DNA of 17,312 nt from Candidatus Doudnabacteria bacterium RIFCSPHIGHO2_02_FULL_46_11 (lineage in GTDB: Bacteria > Patescibacteriota > Doudnabacteria > UBA920 > 2-02-FULL-46-11): assembly GCA_001779955.1 (NCBI GenBank), contig MFES01000001.1, forward strand, positions 45,891-63,202, written 5' to 3'. Positions 1 through 6,571 of the stretch are shown one piece after another (position 1 is the first letter of the stretch; every line of letters starts with the position of its first letter). A program made the translations under genes and the position numbers. The notes beneath the pieces are model-generated. The model made no database searches. It saw only the letters and a program-made list of their open reading frames with translations, and was not told the DNA's origin.

Positions 1-983
1 TTTTCGTATTTATCCAAAAGCTCAACCTGCTCCACCAAATCACCGCCGATCTCGCGTATTAAATCAAAATAATCATTCGGCACAAAATCATTATTCACAA
101 TAAAAGAAATATCGCGAATAATCGGCGGATACTTGCTCACCTCAACAAATTTTTGGCCGAGTTTTAGCTGACCTGTTACGCGCGCGTCGGATGACCACAG
201 CAAACGAATGTCAGGCAGAGACATTGAGGCCATAGCCAGCCTCTCCAAACCAAAACCGAAAGCCCAGCCGTGATAGCCGGTCAGGCCGAAATTTGCGAGC
301 ACCGTTTTTCGAGCCATGCCCGAACCCACCATTTCGACCCATTGGCCGCCGATTTCAGCTTCCATTTCGAAACTAGGGTCAGTGTATGGAAAGTTGTGTT
401 CGTAAAAACGAAAATTCACATCGCCAAAAATTGTGCGGCCTATTTCAGAAAGCGCATTTTTCAAATCATCGGGTGTGATGGTAATTTTTTCGTCAGGCCC
501 AATATACAGGGCACCGAACTGGTGAAAAACATTCATATGCTTGCTGTCTATTTCGTCCTTGCGGTAAACCTTTCCGTAACAAATCACGCCCAAACTCTGC
601 TTCTCGGCAATTCTTTTTTTAATTTCAGGATGGTTGAGATAGTAATACCAAAATACCGTGTCGTGGGTACGAAGAACATGATTATCGTCAATATAATAAG
701 TGTCGGAACGGCTTCGAGCCGGATGGCCCGGCGGCATATTAAATAAATCAAATAAAATGTTGGTCGGAATGATTTCAGGTATCTCAATAACGTCAAAACC
801 TTCCAGGCTTTTAACCGTTGAAGCACGTTTGACAATTTCATGTAAAGGGCTGTCGGGACTGCGCGATAAATCGGGCATAGCCAAATACCGCCTGATGCGC
901 AAAGCCTCAAAATCTGTGCGCTTATCAAGCTCTTTTTTTAGCCTATTTTCTTCGTCCCGATCTATGGTAATTGTTTGGCCCAT
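1..983 (-). CDS. pheS: Phenylalanyl-tRNA synthetase, monomeric mitochondrial-like (PheS core fused to FDX-ACB domain), 3' end cut by window
   Basis: Charges tRNA-Phe with phenylalanine in the cytosol. The open frame runs 327 codons from the ATG at 983 to the window edge, so the C-terminus is missing. Visible class II features are the motif 2 region GKVYRKDEIDSKHMNVFHQ (about 137-155), the substrate-pocket segment FPYTDPSFEMEAEIGG (198-213) and motif 3 GWAFGFGLERLA (239-250). From about residue 278 the chain becomes an FDX-ACB anticodon-binding domain (KYPPIIRDISF, 284-294; EIGGDLVEQVELLDKY, 311-326). Bacterial PheRS normally carries that domain at the C-terminus of the separate beta subunit PheT. 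The fusion and the HPARSRSDTYYID stretch resemble mitochondrial FARS2. About 50-90 residues should lie outside. The gene follows the tRNA-binding protein by 19 nt and is probably co-transcribed with it. The Shine-Dalgarno signal is weak. Confidence 0.9.
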   Translation of the reverse strand, partial: MGQTITIDRDEENRLKKELDKRTDFEALRIRRYLAMPDLSRSPDSPLHEIVKRASTVKSLEGFDVIEIPEIIPTNILFDLFNMPPGHPARSRSDTYYIDDNHVLRTHDTVFWYYYLNHPEIKKRIAEKQSLGVICYGKVYRKDEIDSKHMNVFHQFGALYIGPDEKITITPDDLKNALSEIGRTIFGDVNFRFYEHNFPYTDPSFEMEAEIGGQWVEMVGSGMARKTVLANFGLTGYHGWAFGFGLERLAMASMSLPDIRLLWSSDARVTGQLKLGQKFVEVSKYPPIIRDISFIVNNDFVPNDYFDLIREIGGDLVEQVELLDKYE

Positions 984-1002
984 AAAATTTCAGCTCAACA
1001 AA

Positions 1003-1449
1003 TCACTGTATCAGATCAGGAGAAAATTTGCTACCAGTCTGCGCCTCGGGTTTTAAAATCAATATTCCCGGCTCATCATTAAGTGAGCCAACGCCTAATT
1101 CGTAGGCGGCGCAAATCATTCCCTGGCTTTCTACTCCGCGAATAGTCGCTTTAGTTAAAGTAAAGGGTTTGCCTTCGGGATCGCGCAAATTATGCGTGAT
1201 TTCTGCGTCGGGTAGAGCTAAGACAACTTTATCTCCCACCTCAAAATTAAATGCGCCGCAAACTATCGGCTCCACAACTTTATCGCCGGTATTGAGTTTT
1301 ACCACCCGCAGCCGATCGGCATTAGGATGTTTTTCAAAAGATAAAACCTCGGCCACAACAACTTTATCGTCAATAATATTATCCGACGACGGCTTAAATA
1401 AGCTGAAAATATTCTTAAAATTTATCTTCATAAAATGTTCGCGGAGCAT
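1003..1449 (-). CDS. Stand-alone tRNA-binding OB-fold protein (EMAPII/PheT N-terminal-like)
   Basis: A 148-aa protein whose residues about 27-135 form a tRNA-binding OB domain of the Trbp111/EMAPII/PheT-B2 type. Recognisable parts are VVVAEVLSFEKHPNADRLRV near the start and the late IRGVESQGMICAAYELG segment. In ordinary bacterial PheT this domain is the N-terminus of an approximately 800-aa chain. Here nothing follows it: the frame stops 19 nt before the PheRS gene. It probably helps the monomer-like PheRS bind tRNA in trans (inference). The first ATG (1449) has a weak AAGG four bases upstream, and the ATG at 1431 is the alternative start. The start sits beside a hairpin at 1454-1477 that could mask it. 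Confidence 0.85.
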   Translation of the reverse strand: MLREHFMKINFKNIFSLFKPSSDNIIDDKVVVAEVLSFEKHPNADRLRVVKLNTGDKVVEPIVCGAFNFEVGDKVVLALPDAEITHNLRDPEGKPFTLTKATIRGVESQGMICAAYELGVGSLNDEPGILILKPEAQTGSKFSPDLIQ

Positions 1450-1566
1450 AAGGCCTTATCGGGCTTTGCCCGTAAGGACTTATGAGAAGCGAATCCTTGC
1501 AAGGAAGGTGTGAGGACTGCGGCCACAGGCCGCGGTGATGGGAAGAGGGAACCTTCGGTTCCCTAA
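1450..1566. repeat. Cluster of four short palindromes between genes
   Basis: Four consecutive hairpin-forming sequences fill the space between the anchored protein gene and the tRNA-binding gene. They are 1454-1477 (10-bp stem around GGGCTTTGCCC with one bulged base), 1494-1505 (palindrome TCCTTGCAAGGA), 1519-1533 (GCGGCC-ACA-GGCCGC) and 1547-1563 (GGGAACC-TTC-GGTTCCC). None is followed by a clean T-run on the minus strand, so termination is uncertain. Similar GC-rich mini-palindromes occur at 2926-3003 and 11055-11205. Confidence 0.6.
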
Positions 1567-1575
1567 GCTCCCAGT

Positions 1576-2916
1576 TCAAAATCTCATGTCTTTTTCAATA
1601 ACTTGGGCAAGCTCTTCGGCCGAATTTATACAGCTCAAGCCGTTTTGCGAGGTGCAGGAGACGGTAACTATAAAAGCCGCTTCGGGCTGCGGAACAATGT
1701 ATTCAATTGTCGATGAAAGCAGTCCCAAGCTTGACGGGTTCGAAGATTCCCGTTTTGATTCTAAGGCAAAACGGTAGGCCTGGGTTCCGCCTATTTGCGC
1801 TTCCTTATAGCGCACCTCGCCGGTACTCATTTTGCCCAAACGCTGCAATTCTGCTTCTATTAACCCCTCGCTTGTCACCTGTCCGGCGCTATTGACGTTA
1901 ACCATAGCCTGAATCTGTAGGTAGCGGGCGTTGGCGGAATTCTGCTCGATAAAAGTTATATTAGTGGGCAAGACCTGCGTTTTTTTCCAAGAGCCCGGCA
2001 AAACAACCTGATAATGATAAATTTCATCCTGGTAAGCAAATTGCCCGGATGATGCAGAAACCGGGGGAGTGTTTTGCGGACCATCCGGCGTTTTGTCTTG
2101 CCATAATGGGCCGGAGGCTAAAGTCGTAACCGTGGGTTCATGAAGCGCGCCTTGCGAAAGCTTGGCCAAAATGGATTCAATCTCGGCTTCGGTAAGCTTG
2201 ACCTCGCCGCCCGCAGTTGGCGAGTAACCATCCCTTAGCTCTTTACCGTCGTTAAAATTGTCATCATCGGAGTGCGGCGTAAACGGGCTTGTCCGAAAAA
2301 CCTTGAATTCATCCCCATCGGCCAAGCCGTCACCGTCGGTGTCGGAGTCATTGACAGCGGTGCCCAGCTCCTGCTCCTCAATATCAGTTAATCCGTCATT
2401 ATCGGTATCCTTATTATCATCAATTGGAGTTTCCGTGATCGTTCCCGAACTTGTCGTATCCTCTTCCTGGTTCATGGTATTTTCTTCAGCCACACTTTCT
2501 GACTTTTGACTCTGCCAAATCATAAATCCGGCAAAAGCGATCAAGCCGACAACCAAAAACGCAATTAAAGCCACCATCAATTCGCGCCTGCGCCCGGACT
2601 TTGGGCCATTTTTACTTTCTAAATGCCTCTCTAGATCTTGGGTGAGCTTCGGGGGCGGCGGTATTGGCGGGGCTGTCGGCTTTTGGCGGATGTCAGGTTT
2701 AGACAGCGAGGAAGCGGCCACCGCAGGTTTAGCCGGCATCGGCGGCGCGTGAGGCATGGGCCTGTTTTGAGGCGCAATTGGCGGTTCCGGGGCGCCGGGC
2801 CCCCCAGCCATGGGCGGAGCCGGAGGTTCTTGAGGCGCACTGCCTATGCCTTCAAGATCCGGCATAACCGTGAATTTAATATTTGATACCAACGAATCTT
2901 CCGGTTTATCGGCCAT
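1576..2916 (-). CDS. Membrane-anchored protein with TSP3/EF-hand-like calcium repeats and a PsbP/DUF1795-like C-terminal domain
   Basis: A 446-aa protein. Residues 26-90 are a cytoplasmic proline-rich tail. Residues 113-134 are one transmembrane helix preceded by RRR, so the rest is probably outside the membrane. Residues about 167-230 hold aspartate-rich thrombospondin type 3/EF-hand-like repeats (DTDNDGLTDIEEQELGT, DSDTDGDGLADGDEF), which in related proteins bind calcium. Residues about 292-446 begin with YHYQVVLPGSWKK, a start typical of PsbP/Mog1/DUF1795-like domains. The function is unknown; a cell-surface or envelope role is inferred. The ATG at 2916 is chosen over an upstream frame extension because AGGA lies five bases ahead of it. 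The extension would also read through the palindromic leader. Confidence 0.8.
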   Translation of the reverse strand: MADKPEDSLVSNIKFTVMPDLEGIGSAPQEPPAPPMAGGPGAPEPPIAPQNRPMPHAPPMPAKPAVAASSLSKPDIRQKPTAPPIPPPPKLTQDLERHLESKNGPKSGRRRELMVALIAFLVVGLIAFAGFMIWQSQKSESVAEENTMNQEEDTTSSGTITETPIDDNKDTDNDGLTDIEEQELGTAVNDSDTDGDGLADGDEFKVFRTSPFTPHSDDDNFNDGKELRDGYSPTAGGEVKLTEAEIESILAKLSQGALHEPTVTTLASGPLWQDKTPDGPQNTPPVSASSGQFAYQDEIYHYQVVLPGSWKKTQVLPTNITFIEQNSANARYLQIQAMVNVNSAGQVTSEGLIEAELQRLGKMSTGEVRYKEAQIGGTQAYRFALESKRESSNPSSLGLLSSTIEYIVPQPEAAFIVTVSCTSQNGLSCINSAEELAQVIEKDMRF

Positions 2917-2925
2917 ATAGATCCT

Positions 2926-3003
2926 GGGGTGGGAAACTTCCGTTTCCCCCTCCCACCTACCCCCTTCCTCGGTACGCTCGTGGTGGCAAAGCCACACACT
3001 CGC
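2926..3003. repeat. Palindromic leader upstream of the TSP3-repeat gene
   Basis: On the minus strand this leader contains GTGGC-TTT-GCCAC and, nearer the gene, a hairpin joining GGTGGG..GGAAAC with GTTTCC..CACC. The second hairpin ends just before the AGGA ribosome binding site, so it could affect translation of the downstream gene. The mini-palindrome style matches the cluster at 1450-1566. Confidence 0.5.
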
Positions 3004-3034
3004 TGGGTAGATCGGATTTAATAATAATTTTGTT

Positions 3035-3418
3035 TTAGTGCGTCAAGAAAGCGATTTCTAGAAGTATAAGAGACATCGAAAGTAGAATGACACTAAGCAA
3101 AGTTAAGGATCCAAGAGATTGTAGAAACAAAAGAATTATAAAAAGAAAGGCCAACAATATCCCCTGCCGCAGGCTTATTTTGGCAAAAAACGCCAAGGGA
3201 CTGTTTTTGGTAAAAAGTACGCGCAGACCATAGCCTAGGAAGGTAAAACCAATTACGCAGAACAAAAAAAGAGAAAGGTAAAAGGCAGCAACCCCCCAAA
3301 AGCCGGCGAGGTTAGGGTCAATATTGGCTATTACCAGAATAAAAGTGCAAAGCGAGGCCAGTAGGGCTAGAGTCAGCGAAAATAAAAAACGTTTGGGTGA
3401 AAAATCATGAAAGCTCAC
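3035..3418 (-). CDS. Small four-helix membrane protein, unknown function
   Basis: A 127-aa hydrophobic protein with about four predicted membrane helices (near residues 11-29, 39-61, 85-103 and 104-124), a short basic N-terminus (SPKRF) and no recognisable catalytic motif. The frame is open further upstream. I place the start at the GTG at 3418 because an extended -10 box (TGGTATAAT, 3425-3433) lies immediately upstream and puts transcription start on or next to this GTG. The longer ATG start at 3451 would lie upstream of that promoter. It follows the sigma/DUF5667 pair but appears to have its own promoter. I do not recognise the family. Confidence 0.6.
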   Translation of the reverse strand: MSFHDFSPKRFLFSLTLALLASLCTFILVIANIDPNLAGFWGVAAFYLSLFLFCVIGFTFLGYGLRVLFTKNSPLAFFAKISLRQGILLAFLFIILLFLQSLGSLTLLSVILLSMSLILLEIAFLTH

Positions 3419-3424
3419 TGGGTT

Positions 3425-3433
3425 ATTATACCA
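3425..3433 (-). promoter_or_regulatory. Extended -10 promoter TGGTATAAT
   Basis: A perfect TATAAT with the TGn extension and no good -35. Counting seven bases down from the hexamer places +1 at about 3418, the G of the proposed GTG start, which predicts a leaderless mRNA. The same nine bases occur upstream of the ECF sigma gene. Confidence 0.6.
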
Positions 3434-3451
3434 TATTCCCCCAATAAACAT

Positions 3452-3476
3452 AAAAAAGACCCGCAATTCAATGGTC
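3452..3476 (-). terminator. Weak terminator after the DUF5667-like gene
   Basis: On the minus strand GACC and GGTC flank an 11-nt loop and are followed directly by six T. The stem is only 4 bp unless the flanking A-run pairs with the T-run, so this is a marginal call. Confidence 0.35.
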
Positions 3477-3498
3477 AGGCCTTTTTTCTCTCTTTAAA

Positions 3499-4347
3499 TT
3501 ATTCCAGTTCTCTAATTTCAACTTTCGAATCTACTTCGCCTTGGATAACCGAGCCCTCCGGCTCAATGGCCTCATCTCCGACGGCAGGAGCAAGAGGTGC
3601 GGTCTCGCCGGTTGGAGTTCCGTCCAACCCAGAGCCAGATTTATCTGCGCTTATCTGGCCTTCTACCTGCGCCTTCTTGGCTACTTCAATAAACTTTTCC
3701 GCTTTTTCACGTCCGGTCAGTTCCGTGGAAATCAAAAACTGCGTTACCGCCGTGCCAACAATATTAACTTCAGCCACTGTTACCAGGGCTTCTGTTGAAC
3801 CGATTATTTCAGTAGTCGCTTCAGTCTCATTTTTAACCAATTCACTTTTTCCGGATTTTGTGGTCAATTTTGGAGCAATAGTGCCAAGGAAGGCAATGGT
3901 CGCTTTGCCAACCTCATTCTTTATCTCTTCAACCTCAACTTTTTCAGCGAGAGTTAAGGAATCGCCTTTGGCCTCAAGCGCAATTATTTCTCTTACCCTT
4001 TTCTCAATAATGGCAATTTGAACTTGCTGTTTGGCCTCGCTATCAGAAGCTAAACGTACCTGGGCATCTTCTATGGCCCGGCGCAAAGCATAAAAGTTGT
4101 CGCCTGGCCTGCTGTTATTAAATGCGTTAACTGCGCCCGCGCCGAGAATGACTAAAATCAGCGTGGCAACAAGGGGCGCAAAACCTAAATTCAACCTGAA
4201 CCAAGAAACACGCACGTCAGTCGAATTCAAAGAAGATTCTTGCTGCAAAATGTGAAGATGTACCTTTTCCCAAACTCTAAACCGGCGAGTATTTAAATCG
4301 CCCAATTGCCTGTCAAAAATTTTGCGTAAATGTTTGTCTAAGCTCAT
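3499..4347 (-). CDS. DUF5667-like single-pass membrane protein, candidate anti-sigma factor
   Basis: A 282-aa protein with a basic cytoplasmic N-terminus of about 50 residues, one membrane helix (about 54-76) and then a mostly helical external part. That part opens with RPGDNFYALRRAIEDAQVRLA (80-100), the hallmark of DUF5667. The C-terminus (about 230-282) is low-complexity, rich in Gly, Pro and Glu. The gene starts three bases after the ECF sigma stop codon, so the two are co-transcribed and probably translationally coupled. By position and topology it could hold the sigma factor at the membrane, although no zinc-binding anti-sigma motif is present. That role is inferred. Confidence 0.75.
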   Translation of the reverse strand: MSLDKHLRKIFDRQLGDLNTRRFRVWEKVHLHILQQESSLNSTDVRVSWFRLNLGFAPLVATLILVILGAGAVNAFNNSRPGDNFYALRRAIEDAQVRLASDSEAKQQVQIAIIEKRVREIIALEAKGDSLTLAEKVEVEEIKNEVGKATIAFLGTIAPKLTTKSGKSELVKNETEATTEIIGSTEALVTVAEVNIVGTAVTQFLISTELTGREKAEKFIEVAKKAQVEGQISADKSGSGLDGTPTGETAPLAPAVGDEAIEPEGSVIQGEVDSKVEIRELE

Positions 4348-4350
4348 TAT

Positions 4351-4929
4351 TTAAAGTATTGTCTGGCTCAAGAAAGTCTTGTCTTCGCTTTCCATGTCGT
4401 TCGCCATTTCTTTCTGAAGCTTTTTTATAATTCGGTGCACCCTCACGCGCACGGCCACAGAACTTGCATCCACCCGCGCGGCGATTTCCTCAAAACTCAA
4501 GTCTTCCGAATAACGCAAGTGAAGAATTGCCCGCTCATCGTCGGTCAACCCAGACAACAAACTGCTGGTAAAACGGGAGCTGTAGTATCGGTCGACATTG
4601 ACTTCCAAAGCCTCCGCGCCGTCGCTTACTGTTTCCTCTAGTCCGTCAAGGGCCATAGCCGCCTCCCTGATTATTTTGCGCCTCCTGTCAAAAGCCCGGT
4701 GTTTGGCTATCTGGTAAAGCCAGGAAACCAAAAGCTCTGGTTTACGCAACTTCCCCCTATTATCCCAGACGTAAATGAAGGTAATTGATGTTACATCTTC
4801 AGCTTCAGCAGAATTGCCAAGAATGGTCAGAAGAAACCCATAAATCTTACCGAAATAGGCGTCAAAAAGCTGTTTAAACGCCTCTTCATCGCCTTGCTGA
4901 ATTTTTTCGGCCAACTCTTTTATGTCCAT
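4351..4929 (-). CDS. ECF-family RNA polymerase sigma factor
   Basis: A 192-aa sigma-70 family protein with only regions 2 and 4. Region 2 covers about 8-90 (EAFKQLFDAYFGKIYGFLL, AEDVTSITFIYVW, LVSWLYQIAKHRAFDRRR). Region 4 covers about 128-172 with a helix-turn-helix (LSFEEIAARVDASSVAVRVR). It would direct RNA polymerase to a small regulon. The regulon is unknown, but the pilin gene lies directly upstream on the same strand. The start is well supported: GGGAGG lies five bases before the ATG at 4929, and a TGGTATAAT promoter lies at 4968-4976. It forms a two-gene unit with the DUF5667-like protein. Confidence 0.92.
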   Translation of the reverse strand: MDIKELAEKIQQGDEEAFKQLFDAYFGKIYGFLLTILGNSAEAEDVTSITFIYVWDNRGKLRKPELLVSWLYQIAKHRAFDRRRKIIREAAMALDGLEETVSDGAEALEVNVDRYYSSRFTSSLLSGLTDDERAILHLRYSEDLSFEEIAARVDASSVAVRVRVHRIIKKLQKEMANDMESEDKTFLSQTIL

Positions 4930-4967
4930 CGCGGCCTCCCATCATAACACAAACCTTAATTTCATTT

Positions 4968-4976
4968 ATTATACCA
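4968..4976 (-). promoter_or_regulatory. Extended -10 promoter of the sigma operon
   Basis: TGGTATAAT with a possible -35 TTGGTT 16 bases upstream. The predicted start at about 4961 leaves a leader of about 31 nt containing a GGGAGG ribosome binding site (4935-4940). Confidence 0.65.
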
Positions 4977-5003
4977 CGATTTTAATTATAACCAAAATCA
5001 ACC

Positions 5004-5023
5004 CGCCCTTATTAAAAAAGGCG
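5004..5023 (-). other. Hairpin downstream of the pilin gene
   Basis: CGCC and GGCG enclose an A/T-rich loop shortly after the pilin stop codon. No T-run follows on the minus strand, so it may be a weak terminator or an mRNA 3' stabiliser. Confidence 0.3.
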
Positions 5024-5044
5024 AGCTGATAAATTACCTGTTAG

Positions 5045-5491
5045 CTATCTGGTCACGCTAATCGTGGCAGACTGCTCGGCATCAGGAGCGCTTACGGTTA
5101 TGCGCCCGTTGGCCGTACTGACAATGTCATAACCCGTACCATTTGTACTGCCACCCGAAGGGTCAACCGGCATGCTGACTAAATAGGTTTCATTGCTGGT
5201 TAGTACGCCTAAATCCACAAGTCCGGAACAAGAGGCCGCGCCGGTTCGACAAATCTCGCCAAGGGTAGTGGTGATAGCCGAAGGCAGGGCCCCGGTATCA
5301 ACGTAATACTGATACACGCCATTAAGAATTGTGTTTACGTCGCTGCGACGCTGGGCATTCCTGGTGTCGCCCAATTGCTTGCCGGGATTGATGGCTACTA
5401 TAACTATGGCGGCCAAAATACTTATGGCGGCTACCACCAAAAGAACTTCGAGCAGGGTGAAGCCTTTTTCTTTATTAGAAATTCTTTGCAT
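5045..5491 (-). CDS. pilA: Type IV pilin-like protein (likely major pilin)
   Basis: A 148-aa class III prepilin. The leader MQRISNKEKG is followed by the cleavage site G^FTLLEVLLVVAAISILAA with Glu at +5, the substrate pattern of prepilin peptidase PilD. After the hydrophobic helix come INPGKQLGDTRNAQRRSDVNTILNGVYQYYVD and a C-terminal domain with a Cys pair (CRTGAASC). The mature protein would be the pilus fibre subunit. The short start at 5491 is chosen because it gives a normal leader; the longer frame would translate a GC-rich hairpin in the 5' UTR. No strong ribosome binding site is seen. Unlike the other pilus genes it has its own promoter, as expected for an abundant subunit. Confidence 0.88.
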   Translation of the reverse strand: MQRISNKEKGFTLLEVLLVVAAISILAAIVIVAINPGKQLGDTRNAQRRSDVNTILNGVYQYYVDTGALPSAITTTLGEICRTGAASCSGLVDLGVLTSNETYLVSMPVDPSGGSTNGTGYDIVSTANGRITVSAPDAEQSATISVTR

Positions 5492-5528
5492 CTGTCTAGT
5501 AGATTGTTTTAGTTTTTTGTTTCGTTCG

Positions 5529-5545
5529 CCCGCCGCGTCGGCGGG
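5529..5545 (-). promoter_or_regulatory. GC-rich hairpin in the pilin 5' UTR
   Basis: Perfect 7-bp stem (CCCGCCG-CGT-CGGCGGG) within the roughly 70-nt leader between the pilin promoter and its start codon. It may stabilise the mRNA or control its translation (inference). Confidence 0.5.
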
Positions 5546-5564
5546 TACAGGCGACCTTTTTATT

Positions 5565-5594
5565 ATTATAGAATAAGTTGCCAAGCATTGGCAA
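5565..5594 (-). promoter_or_regulatory. Pilin promoter with a palindrome over the -35 box
   Basis: On the minus strand TTGCCA (-35, 5589-5594), an 18-bp spacer and TATAAT (-10, 5565-5570). A perfect palindrome TTGCCAA-TGC-TTGGCAA (5578-5594) overlaps the -35 and the spacer, a good position for a repressor or activator operator. It begins three bases after the preceding gene's stop codon. Confidence 0.65.
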
Positions 5595-5597
5595 ATA

Positions 5598-6020
5598 TCA
5601 TTCCCAAGAAACAATTATCACACCGTTTCCCGTGCCTCGGTCAGCAACAATATTAACCTCCCGCGTAATTTGACCGACAGTTCCTCGAGTAGTAATTGTC
5701 CGCTCTGAACCGCTGCCAGCAGTGACGGTATAACTGCAGTCGGCGCCGGCTACGGTTAGATTGGTTGTTCCGGAATAACTCCCGTTATCGTCAATGCGCT
5801 CTAGCGCCGCCTCGGCGCAAGCGTCCGCCACGGACTTGGCCTGTGCGGCTTGTACACTGCTAAAACTGCTGCGAGTTAAATTAGTGCCGCTCAATAGTAG
5901 AGTCAGGGCAATTGACGAGGCAATGGCGCCCACAACCAAAATAGTCATCAATGTAATATAACCGTTTTGCTTGATAGTTTTATTGTCTAAGACTGGCTGT
6001 GCCATAAAAAGTTTGCGCAT
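5598..6020 (-). CDS. PilX-like minor pilin/pseudopilin
   Basis: A 140-aa protein with a 20-residue basic leader ending in NG^YITLMTILVVGAIASS, a single N-terminal hydrophobic helix (about 21-43) and the AKSVADACAEAALERI segment that is common in PilX/PulK-type proteins. The usual +5 Glu of pilins is absent. A Ser/Thr/Gly-rich beta domain follows. It probably joins the tip or priming complex of the pilus. The ATG at 6020 is preferred because GGGAG lies seven bases upstream; 6026 and 6005 are alternatives. It overlaps the preceding gene, which implies coupled translation. Confidence 0.7.
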   Translation of the reverse strand: MRKLFMAQPVLDNKTIKQNGYITLMTILVVGAIASSIALTLLLSGTNLTRSSFSSVQAAQAKSVADACAEAALERIDDNGSYSGTTNLTVAGADCSYTVTAGSGSERTITTRGTVGQITREVNIVADRGTGNGVIIVSWE

Positions 6021-6510
6021 AATCATACTCCCGCCGAACGGCTGGGTTTACATGCTCAAGGGTGAAGCTTATTCTTATCACTCCGGGCGAACCGGCAGGC
6101 GTTAAATTACGAAAGCTCAAATTGGAGGCAATCACTCGACTTGAAGTGAGATTAATATCCGAGCCGGCGCCTTCGCGCACATATATTGCCCCTCCGCCTA
6201 AGCCCAATTCGGTCGGACTATCTCCACTTACCGGCATAGTTAAGGTCAAACTCGAAGCTGCACCAGAACTGGGCGCGTCGATCGACAAGGCATTCGTGGC
6301 AGTCTGTGTTATCAAACGCAAGACAAACGCTCCTTGTTCATCTACCTCGGTCACCACCTGATTGCGCACCCGCGATTCCAAGGTGATTGTGTAAAACGCA
6401 GTTATGCCAAGCAGAAGGATGCTAGTGATAGCCACATAAAGCGCTGTTTCAACAAGCGTAAACCCTGCGCAAATTTTCAATTTTGCAATTTTCAATTTTG
6501 CAATTTTCAA
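5980..6510 (-). CDS. PilW/GspJ-like pseudopilin with TTG start in a tandem repeat
   Basis: A 176-aa pseudopilin with prepilin cleavage site CAG^FTLVETALYVAITSILLLG and Glu at +5. The remainder is a beta-rich pilin domain with no cysteines. The leader is encoded by two perfect 15-bp repeats plus a partial third. Each begins with TTG, so translation could start at 6510, 6495 or 6480 (leader of 16, 11 or 6 residues). No ATG and no clear ribosome binding site is available upstream. It overlaps the PilX-like gene and lies 61 nt after the PilV-like gene. Confidence 0.75.
   Translation of the reverse strand: MKIAKLKIAKLKICAGFTLVETALYVAITSILLLGITAFYTITLESRVRNQVVTEVDEQGAFVLRLITQTATNALSIDAPSSGAASSLTLTMPVSGDSPTELGLGGGAIYVREGAGSDINLTSSRVIASNLSFRNLTPAGSPGVIRISFTLEHVNPAVRREYDYAQTFYGTASLRQ
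6481..6510 (-). repeat. 15-bp tandem repeat spanning the start of the PilW-like gene
   Basis: TTGAAAATTGCAAAA occurs twice perfectly (6496-6510 and 6481-6495) and is followed by a 10-base partial copy (6471-6480). Each unit adds the in-frame residues LKIAK and a possible TTG start. Confidence 0.85.
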
Positions 6511-6571
6511 ACAATAAATTAATTTTCAAAAATTTAAGATTGGGAAATTGTTTGGCTGTCGTTATAAAATC

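Noticed and set aside
270..746. 158-codon plus-strand frame
   Set aside because: Antisense to the well-supported PheRS coding frame; no RBS or domain.
3407..4021. 204-codon plus-strand frame
   Set aside because: Antisense shadow of the DUF5667-like gene, with a low-complexity Ser/Thr/Val product.
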